Shown in pieces: positions 52,005 through 61,370 of a stretch of 64,000 bases of DNA. The stretch lies in contig NC_068970.1 in NCBI RefSeq assembly GCF_016808095.1, forward strand, positions 38,846,630 to 38,910,629. Direction: 5' to 3'. The notes under the pieces were generated by a model, which was not told the DNA's origin, searched no databases, and saw only the letters and a program-made list of their open reading frames with translations. Source of the DNA: Vigna angularis. Lineage: Eukaryota; Streptophyta; Magnoliopsida; Fabales; Fabaceae. The stretch's first letter is position 1, and each line of letters opens with the position of its first letter. The position numbers and the translations under genes were made by a program.

Positions 52005-53590
52005 TCAATAAGAAACACCACCTCCAACTTGGCTTCTCACGGCAAAGATCTCGGCACCATTTTCCAAATTCAGCTGAAACAAGGTATAAGGTATAAGGGC
52101 TTTGTTTACTGTTTTAAAAAAGAGTTTTCTGTTTTTTATATTTGTAAAGATTAAACAACCTTTTTCACAACTGTTTTGTTATTTCATTTTTACTTTCCGG
52201 TTTAAAAACAAAAAATATGAAAACCCGCTAATTTTAGTTTCGTTGTTCTTTCTCAACCTACCATCAAAACTTGTTTCATTTCTTTCAAGATTTGATGAAA
52301 GACACAAATCTGTTTTAATTCATTTCTATATATTTTTTGTTTTATCTCTAAATCATTTTGCAAACTAGAGTTACCAAACGATTTTTTTATCTTTAAAATT
52401 GATTACTAAAACTGTTTTTTCAAAAACTAAATCAAACATATCCTATGTTTTCTATGGAAATATAGAAATATATGAAAAGTCATATCTAATCAAATAGTAA
52501 ATAGATAAATCATCAAGTTGATTGTTGAATGTAAAAGATTCAGTTAATTTAGTTTTTGAAAGGACGAACTATTGACTTTTAGTACATAAATTTTGTAAGA
52601 GTCCAACATTTACGGTTTATTTGCTATAGGATTGTTTTATTCTTAAAATATCAAAGATAAATTGGATAGTAAATTAAAAATTGTTTTGACATTAAATTAT
52701 AATATACTAAATTAAATTAAGACTAAATATATGTGATGATTGGATTCAAATTAAAATTAAACTTATAAAATAGATTTTATAATGTGAAAGTTACCTTACA
52801 TATATACATTAATTTGAACTAGTTTAAGTTGAGAGGTGTGCTGTGGAACATGAATTTTCTTGAAAGAAAGTGACCATCAAGGATTTAACATGGTCATGTC
52901 GTAAGAGAAAACTAACCATTTTGGGTGTTTGACGCCCCTTAACTTCAGTACCCTCGTGTATGAACTTCAAGGTCTCGTATTCCAACTTCTTTCTATTACA
53001 GAAATCTCTGAATACCTTAAAAAACTCCAAATTCTGCTTCACCTTGAAGAACAACTTATTCCCATCCTACGATTCAATCAACAAAAATCTGAAAACTCAA
53101 AAAACTGAATTGAATTCTTTACACAAAAAATTTAGTCAGAAAGGTTTAAGCTGTCTCATCCAACATTTCTCTGAAAAAAATATACTTTTAATTTCTAAAT
53201 TTTAGAATGGAGAAAGTTCAGACCGTATTATTCCATTAAGTTGTATGAAAATATCTTTGTGAAATGTTTTTACAAATTAGAAAAGTAAATTAGAGTTTAC
53301 ATTCTTTTAAAAATTAAATTTTGACCAAAGAATCATCTACCAATATCAATAGTGTGGGGATTATCAACATGCCAATACATTGATATAAGAGTTTTGGTAT
53401 TATTTTTAGACATGTGTGTGGATATTCCCAAGCAATGATTCAGATAAAAATAAAGCAGAACAAAAAAGATCATCATGGAGAAATTAAAGAATCATGTATA
53501 CACCTGAAAGCTGATTGATAAGTCGACATCAGTACACACATCATCTGGTGGCGATTTTCTCTTATGTCCAGCAATGGTAGTCGTGGCCAT
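52005..53590 (-). CDS. Divergent SUMO-like protein gene, three exons
   Basis: The 101-residue product is built from exons 53590-53504 (29 codons), 53066-52917 (50) and 52073-52005 (22 plus TGA). Splice sites are CAG|GTGTAT, CGTAG|GAT, ATG|GTTAGT and TTTCAG|CTG, all phase 0. Intron positions match the plant SUMO layout as I recall it. The N-terminus is short and basic (HKRKSPPDD). The ubiquitin-like fold follows: DLSISFQ, DGNKLFFKVK, FRDFCNRKKLEYETLKFIHE, GRQTPKM and LNLENGAEIFAV, aligning with canonical SUMO (DGNEVFFRIK...RAEQTPDEL...GDEIDAMLHQTGG). The C-terminus is QVGG plus GVSY, so a protease could expose a diglycine for conjugation to target lysines. It is the only host gene seen here. 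It is intact, but may be a low-expressed or decaying paralogue. Confidence 0.75.
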
Positions 53591-54480
53591 ATTGTTCTTC
53601 TGAACACACAAAGGGAAGGGATGTAAGATTACACCAACCTCAATATCAAAGGAGAAAACAAAAGAACCCTAATTTAATTTTAGTAGATCTATGCAGACAA
53701 AAGATAAAGGTTTTACTCCAAGATGGTATCAGGAAAATTGCGAAAAAATCTTGAGAATGGATAGAAAATTAAACCATGTTTTTTTTTGTTAGAATGTGAA
53801 ACGAAAACCTCCAAAACCACACACAAACTGGAAAAGGGTTACTGCAATTTATTTTATTCTTGAATCAAAAAGGAAGAGAAACACACAAACTGGAAGAGGG
53901 TTATTGCACTTTATTTTATTCTTGAATCAAAAAGGAAGAGAAAGGCGTTGTAAAAAAAGGGCTTCAAAGAAAAGGACAGAGAAAGGAGCATGAACTCTGT
54001 AGTTTCACATGGATACCATTTTCTGGCTCTGCCTGTACGTTTTTTTGTATTCGTTTCAGTTTCCTAAATTGTTAATAGTAACAAAAGAAAAAAAAAAGTA
54101 AAGTTAGCGTGTACAACTAAAAGTAAGTTATTTTTGTAAACTGTAAAAAGAATAGTACTCTACAATTAAAATAAAAAGAGTTATGACTTATTGATATTAA
54201 AAAGGTTAAATATGTGCAAATTTGATATAGGTCTGTTCTTTGATTTTGTTTAGTTTTCTAATTATAGAAAACGTATAGTTTCTCTCACTCAATCACATTA
54301 ATTTTTATCTGACATACGTTCTACAATGTTTTGTTTCCATGTGTCAATAATTAATGTTTTGAAATGGAATAATATTTTTTTAAACAGTGACCAGTTTCTT
54401 CTTGTGGGTTTTAAAGTTTCTTTTTCTTTAAAATGAAACGAGCTTCATCTCCAAGTCACTAGATCTAATCCTCCAAGTAT
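53591..54480 (-). promoter_or_regulatory. Upstream region of the SUMO-like gene
   Basis: On the minus strand this precedes the ATG at 53590. It contains a 62-bp tandem duplication (53821-53882 and 53883-53944; CAAACTGGAA.AGGGTTA.TGC). No clear TATA box can be assigned. ORFs here are chance, including the one that spans the duplication. Confidence 0.4.
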
Positions 54481-54800
54481 TATCCATATCTTGAGCAATT
54501 AAAGGGGAAAATTAGGGTTGATTCTTCGGAAAAACTTGGATAAAGTTGAGCCAATAGATCCTACTTTAAGATAAATTCATGAGGAAGTGACAACATAATC
54601 TTCTACAACATTTAGAAATTTGTTAATTGGAAAGATACTCTTAGATATCTTAATATTTTATCTTTATCTTTTGTTTTCAGTTAATACATTATTATTTCTT
54701 GTTTGTATTTTGAACTTAACCTAATTTTCTTTTATTATAAATACAATGTCCTATGTGTATATTCAACACAAGAAGGAGATTAATCTCATATTGTGCTTTT
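54481..54800 (+). mobile_element. Possible degenerate copia LTR
   Basis: AGATATCTTAATATTTTATC, a TTATAAATACAATG TATA-like box (about 54736) and ATTCAACACAAGAAGGAG resemble the promoter part of Tork-type copia LTRs. No termini or duplication are seen. Confidence 0.3.
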
Positions 54801-56290
54801 ACTATACTGAACAAATACACGTATTTCATGTTTTACCCAGGAAAGAGACCCCAACCCTAGGAGCCTAGACAAGTGGTGATTCAACATAGATTCCACATTT
54901 GGAACCAAGCCAATTTTGGAGTAGTGATAGTGAAACCAACCAACAAAAAGCATTAACGATTCAAAGACCAATGAAACCCATGATGTAGGCAATAAATATC
55001 CTCGCATATCACTAAGTCTTGAATTTTCTATTTGCTCAAATACACCAAAAAACCCAATTCGCAGAAATTGATAAATTAGGTAGAAATTGTTTGTTGAAAG
55101 ACTAGATAGCAAAGTTTTGATTATACTTCATACATCAATCATCTAGTGGAGATAACCTAACTCAACGTAGAAACTTGTTTCAAAAAAGGCGATACAAGAA
55201 TTGGGAATTGGATATTTGATGATGCCAACGAGACCTTTCATGGTGGTCAATGTTGTCAATGACGACTCTATAACGCCCAGTCGCAAGACTTAGTGCTAGA
55301 GTGGAAGCCTTGTGGAGATGGAAATGGAGGACACCCTTACTGGTTTCATTTTGAAGAAGAAAAAGAAAAAGAAGAAGAAGAAACACTAACACAAAGAGGG
55401 TTTTTACATGTGTTATTATAGCCTTTTATGTCTATTTTGGGTTAGACATAAATCTAGGCAACATAAATTTACGTTTGTTATTTTAACATACATAAATTTA
55501 CATTTATTGTTGACTAGTAAACATAAATTCTTCACATAATTTTATGAAAAGAAACTATACATCCACCGTAGCCACCATCATTTTCTTCCTCCCCATCTTC
55601 ACATAGCCACCATCATTCATGGTCAACCTTTGCACCACCAACTCCCACCGTGTAATCCACCTCCAACATCCATTGGACAATCTCACCACTCCCACTCATC
55701 GAAGACTCACAGGAAGCGTGAAGCAACACATGTGTTACACACAACAATGAACAACCACCACACAACAACGTTAGAGATGCCACACTGCAAGCCACAAGGC
55801 AAACCACCATGAATGCGAGGAGCAAGCGCAAATCTCTAGCTACCATGCATCTCACCACTACAATCACGTCGAACATCCACAACCAAATCTACGACCACTA
55901 ATAACACTAAAATTATCCAAACCTCTTCTTTTTGTGATATTGCCCTTACTTCACTAAATATGGATAGCCTATGGAGCTTAAGTTGTGTATTTCTAAGCTA
56001 GTGTCTCCCAAGATGAAGGGTTCTTCATTGCTTAAGCATTAGGTCAAGGCTTGAGGTTTCCTTTCAAGATGGGTTTTCTTTGTGCGACTCAAGCCTCAGA
56101 TTTCACACTACAGTCGTGCTGAAGTCAATTTGTTGTATTTTGTTCTCAGAATTTCTCTATTTTCTTTATAATTCAGCTTTGACTCTTGAATTTCATTAAA
56201 ATTTGCAAAACAAGTAAAATTGGGGTGATTATCATAAATATTTAACAAAATCAAAACAAGATAAGTGTCAAATTATCATCAAAACTAACT
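54801..56290. other. Intergenic sequence without a supported gene
   Basis: Short ORFs exist on both strands, including a His/Thr/Pro-rich one at 55630-55812, but none has recognisable domains or splice context. 56100-56290 (ending in TAACTCAT) resembles an LTR interior and is interrupted by the CACTA element. Confidence 0.35.
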
Positions 56291-56293
56291 CAT

Positions 56294-57297
56294 CACTAGT
56301 GCATAAATAGTGTTTAACGCGTTTAACGTCTAACCAAAGAAAATCCAACGTAAAAAATGACCGATGACATTTTTGTAAATAAAACGCCATTATAGAAGTC
56401 GGTTCCCTAGGGTCAGATGACAGATTCTCCTTTAGACGTCGGCCCCAAGATCAAACGTCAAAAAGGTCCGAAAATATCTCATTTTAAGCGCCAATATTAA
56501 TATTTTTACGACACAGACATCGGCCCCTCTAAATCAGACGTCAAATCCTCTTCCAGAAGCTACAAAATCAAAATTCAAAGTTCACTTTTTCAGAGATTTG
56601 ACATCGAACGTAGAAGGGACCGACATCTAATACACATTAGACGTCGGATCCCCTTCCTTATACGTCAATAAGCTCCGAAAATATCCCAAAAGTAGCGCAA
56701 AAATGGATTTGTTTAGCAATTAGATGTCAGATCTGGAGGAGGGCCGACGTCAAATATCTTCTTAAACCCCAAAAACTCATAATGCAAGTCTCACTTTCTT
56801 TTACGTTTTCGTTTAGGCTTTTGCTTCGTTCGCATTCGCCATTGTTGCTACAAGGTATGTTTGATTATTTTTCTTCCAATTAATTTATTTTGCACCGATT
56901 AACTTTAGTTTGCACCGATTAAATTTCGTTTGCATTGATTAAATTTCGTTTGCTCCGATTAATTTTGGCTTATGATGCAGTTTTGTTTGTGAGTTGATGA
57001 ATCTTAGTGGCGGTAGCGAATGTCCAATCTCAATTGCTTGAAACTCATAATATATACAATTTTATGACGTTCTATAATGATTTTATGTATTTTAAGTGTG
57101 GTAATATTGTAAAAAAAATTACTTTTTTTAAAAAGCAAAACAAAAGGGATGTCGGTTTAGTAGGGGTCCGACATCAAAATTGATGTCCAGGGAAGGGGAT
57201 CCGACGTCAAATTGATGTCTCCCAATAAGATATTGGATCTGTATTGGATGTTGAATGTCAAAAATAATAGATGTCAAAAGCCTTTTTTGTAGTAGTG
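56294..57297. mobile_element. Non-autonomous CACTA (En/Spm) DNA transposon
   Basis: It begins CACTAGTGCATAAATAG and ends AAAGCCTTTTTTGTAGTAGTG, so both termini carry CACTA in inverted orientation with imperfect similarity over about 28 bp. It is flanked by a 3-bp duplication CAT (56291-56293 and 57298-57300), as expected for the superfamily. Sub-terminal GACGTCGG and GATGTCGG motifs occur repeatedly on both sides, likely transposase-binding sites by analogy. It is 1004 bp with no transposase. Confidence 0.9.
56889..56968. repeat. 20-bp minisatellite inside the CACTA element
   Basis: Four units of TTTGCACCGATTAAATTTCG, with a few substitutions each. It follows CTACAAG|GTATG, which looks like an exon end and intron start, so this interior may be captured host sequence. 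Confidence 0.8.
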
Positions 57298-57302
57298 CAT
57301 AT

Positions 57303-58154
57303 TGAGCACTTATCAACTAAGACCTTCCTTATGCCAAATTTTTTCGCTTCGACAATTATGACCATGGGATCGTCCTGGTTCGGATCCACTCCATGGAAAT
57401 CTACATCAGTAAACGTGATAAGTGGCACTTAATGGACAACCCTTAGGTGCTTCTTCCTTGCCAAGGATGAAGTTCCTCCTCTTACGAACCCTTCAGATAT
57501 GGTGTTGACGGTGCCATTTAAAGGGGGCCTAACATCATGGTTCTTGTCCACGCGCTGGATCAACTCTTCCTTCTTCTCATCCTTCTCCCTATCCTTCATT
57601 TCATCTCTTTGGTCATTGGACCTCCTATACCTAGAGCACGAGCACCCCTTTCCGTCATGTCGCATGAAACGCCTCAAGTGGTCGACCTAGACCAACTATT
57701 CAACTTTGTCTTTGAAAGCAGCATACTCGTCAATTGTGTGACCGTGCGGTGATATTTGTAGTACTTGGTCATGTCCACATTTGGCAGGACTTCCTGGGTG
57801 AAGGGATGAGTTCCACTTGGAATGCTTTCTCTAGCACTCGTGATCAGGGAGCGTTAAATTGAGTGTAACGCAAGAACCTGGCAAGGTTGGGTTCTCTTTG
57901 TTGGGGACCACCCTACCAACTTGAATCTCAGTCATTGCTCTTCCTTTCAGCTTGCATGTTCTCGGTCCTCACTTTATTACAGCTCCTTAACTTCTTCTAA
58001 ACGCATGAATTTGGCAGCCCTCAGCCTTAGTTCATCCATGGTAATAGGCAACATCATGCATAAATCATCTGGAAAAAGGCCTAGCTTCAGCGTCGTGATC
58101 ATGTAGTGGAGGACGGCCTGGGGGTTGAGGTTCTTTATCTTAGAAGCCACTTTA
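57303..58154 (-). pseudogene. Tat/Ogre-type gag remnant
   Basis: On the minus strand the right part encodes PQAVLHYMITTLKLGLFPDD and MDELRLRAAKFMRLEEVKEL (58130-57977), typical of the end of the Tat gag domain. After several breaks, a Cys/His-poor remnant (MRRFMRHDGKGC) and the post-knuckle segment RPPLNGTVNTISEGF...RKKHLRVVH (57677-57429) follow. It is cut at 58154 by the LTR of element D; the rest of gag should lie beyond the window. Confidence 0.65.
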
Positions 58155-58870
58155 TGATGGAAGACCATCTAAGATGCACATTGGACCTCTTACTAGAGCC
58201 ATGGCAAAGAGGATTCAAGAGGAAGAAGGACCACATACTATTTTGCTTCTATGGAAGGTTACTTATAAAAATCCTTCTTCTCTTAACTAAAGCATTTATA
58301 CTTTGTTTTGTAGGAATTAATAAATCTTGGAGACTATGATTGAGCCATCCAAAAAGATAAATCAATAGATCAAGCAAAAGAGCCAAAAAGAGGTGCTTAC
58401 GGCATGCACCAACATTTTCCACGTGAAATGGGCTGATGTGGAAGGAAGCACACACCTTGCTAGATGAGCTGGAAAGAGGCATGGACTTTGCTTGATCAAA
58501 ATAAATCTGAATCATTTGAATTTAGGAGGGAATTAGAATTAGAAATTAGGCTCCTCTTCACCTATAAATAAGAGGGCCTTTTCCTTGTATTGATTCACTT
58601 TTGAGCTTAATGATATGCTGCAGAAATTGTTTTCCAGCTTTTGTGCTCTTAAGTCACCTTTGAATTACTACTTCTCCTCCTTTCCTCAAGCTTCCTTCCT
58701 CTGTAGGAAGGCCCTCTGAGCTGTGAGGCTTCACCCATACACCTTTCCTCCATTAAAACATCTCAAACACTGCATCATTTCATCCATCCGCTGCACCATT
58801 ATTCATCATTGGTTTCCTCTGGTTTCGAACCTCTTCCTCCACGTTTCCAGTTGAGAATTGGTCTCCATCA
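58155..58870 (+). repeat. 5' LTR of element D
   Basis: TGATGGAAGACCATC to CTCCATCA, 716 bp; TATAAATAAG at 58563-58572. It is related to 14248-14995 with several small indels. Confidence 0.9.
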
Positions 58871-58872
58871 AG

Positions 58873-58885
58873 TGGTATCATGAGC
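58873..58885 (+). other. Primer binding site of element D
   Basis: TGGTATCATGAGC, the same one-base variant of the tRNA-iMet site as in element C. Confidence 0.7.
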
Positions 58886-61370
58886 TTAGGTCATCCACGC
58901 ACCAAGAGCTAAGCTATTCCTCCATCTTTGCACTCCAATTCTACATTCTGTTGTGACCTCTGTTCCAGCTTTCCAGTTCTGTTTTAAGTACTTTTGTTTC
59001 TGTTTTGTGCTTTTTCCAGTTATTAATTTCGTGTTTCCTGTGCATTATTTGTGTTTCCAGTAGTCATACATGTTTGTTACTCATTTTAAACGGTGAATCA
59101 TTCTTGTTTATGTCTCTTCCAGCTTTATTTTTCAATTCCAGTTATGTTTTAGTCTTGTGCAGTCCATATTTGCAGTTTTAATTCTGTTTCACTTTGGTTT
59201 TCTGTTCTGCTGGGTTTCATTTTGATTTATTTGAGTTAGAGTGCTGGAAAAGCTTCAAATCAACCAAATAAGGCAATGAGAACATGTTCTAGCCTTGGTG
59301 ATGGAAGCAAAAGCACTAGAAACTAATTCTGGTTTCAAATCTGCTCAAGAAATTCAAATCTGGTTTTAAAATTTGAAATCTGTTTCAACTGATTTTATTT
59401 GATTCTGTTGCCTGGTAAAAATTTGTTTGCTGTTATTGGAAGTGGCTAAAGGTGTGGCAGACCATTAAAAGCAAGGAAATGCATCTAGCATAGCTTGGTT
59501 GCCTTAAAAACCAGTAGCCTTTGCTGTCCAGTTTGTTTTGTTTTTCTGTTCTAGCTTTTCACCATGCTACCATTCTTTGCTTAGTCCAGTTTGAGTTTAT
59601 TCATACTAAGCACTTTAATCCTAGCTTAGTTCAGTGTAATAACATTCTCTAGAGTCATTGTGTGTGCTGTCCAGCCTTATATCCACAAGGTTCTTAATTC
59701 TGGTGCTGTTTTGGTGGGAATTTGCTGCATAAATAGGCTATAGCAAGGGTGAATTGTTGAGTCTTGCTATTTCTGTGCATTTAAAACATTTGAGCAAGTT
59801 TAAATTTTCATTCCAAAGTTGTTTGCACTGTTCATGTGGTCATTTTCTAGCCTATATGCAGATTTGCTTTTTAAACCTTAAAATTGCCTTTAAAATGGAA
59901 GTGCACCAGTGAATTCACATTGCAATATGTTTTCTAGCTGTTTCAATGTTTAAACATCTTTAAAATGATGATACAAAGTTGTTTGATGCATCAATTGAAC
60001 TGCTGAATCACTTCCAATCAATTTTGGGTTTAAAACCACCATTTCAAGCCACTTTTTCTGGTGCAGAAATCATTTTCCAGCAACTGTTTTGGTCATTCTT
60101 GTTCAAATTCATTTCTGGATTGTAGTAAGAGTTGGTTCATTACTTTAAATTGAAAATAAATGATCAAAATAAGTCAGAGCAAGTGTTAAAAAAGCCTGTT
60201 GAATCGTGCAATCCAGTTTTTGGCAGTAAAAAACCCCAAAACACCAAATCTGGTTTTCATTGGGGCATTTTAACAAACACTTTGGTAAAATATCAAACAG
60301 TTTGGTCTGGATGAGTTTGTGATCTGCTATTTCTGTTTTTGTTGCTTTCTTAATCTGTTCTAGTACCATTATTAGGTTCCTTTTGAGTGCTTTCTATTAT
60401 TCCATCCCTGTTCCCATTTGATTTCCCATTCTTGGCTTCCAAATTGTCAAACATTCAAAACAAAATCTGGTTTGAAATTCTGGTGCAGTTTGCTAATTCT
60501 GTTTGGTGTGTTTGACTGGAATCTTGAGGTGCTGTGGTAACTATTGTGAGGCATCCAGAAGCAGAAACCTTTCCCTACTGAGGCACCATATTAGGAAGTG
60601 AAAAGGGGGCTGAAGTGGGAACAAAAAGGGAGCTTTTGAGCAGCTGCAACTCTGCTGTTCCAGCAACTAAAAATACACCAGAAAAGCTTGAAGTGCAACC
60701 TGTTTTGGAGTAGCAATCTGCAGCAGCAAGAGAGTGAAGCTTACATTAGTTTTAGGCCTTCTTTTAATGTTGTTTACACCACATATCACGGAACCTTTGT
60801 TGTTTAAAGTTGATTTTCATTTCTTGGCTAAGTGACTTGGGAAAATGCTCTTGAAGCAATTCCAAGATCACATTTAAACATTGTAATAGTGCAATTTCGT
60901 TTTCTTAGTGTGGAAGTGTGTCAAGGGGCTCCAAGTGTCACTTGCACTTTCACTTAGGGCCATCTAGCATTTAAATTCTTGCATCTTTATTGCTTTCTTT
61001 AATTTCTTGCTTAATCTTTTTGTTTGTTTTTAAGTCTCCGTGGTATATAGGATTGCATAGCCTTTAGTCAACCTTTCTTTGGTTTTAGGTTCATTTCATA
61101 ACATTTGAAAAGAATTTGAAGAATTTCTACTTAGAAACTAAGGTAAAAGATAACTCTAAGGAAACTCTGGCTAAGGAAAAACTTGGTTTCTAAGCTTGTC
61201 CATTTGTGACTCACCTCTTCTTCCTGGGAGTTACTTAGAAACATCTTTTGCCTCTAGAATCTCTTTAGAAATTTTTCACCAAAAACAAAGAAAGCTTGTG
61301 AAAATATTTTCACTCATTACTTGTCAAATATTTTGAAAACTTTGTGAAAACCTTTGTTTCTTTGACAAGA
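58886..61370 (+). other. Long untranslated leader of element D
   Basis: No gene; collinear with 15011-17485. The conserved block with GTGACTCACCTCTTCTTCC lies at 61206-61224, about 140 bp before the gag ATG. Confidence 0.7.

Noticed and set aside
55630..55812. His/Thr/Pro-rich ORF of 60 codons
   Set aside because: Low-complexity CAC/ACC-rich sequence with an equally long ORF on the other strand; no support for a gene.
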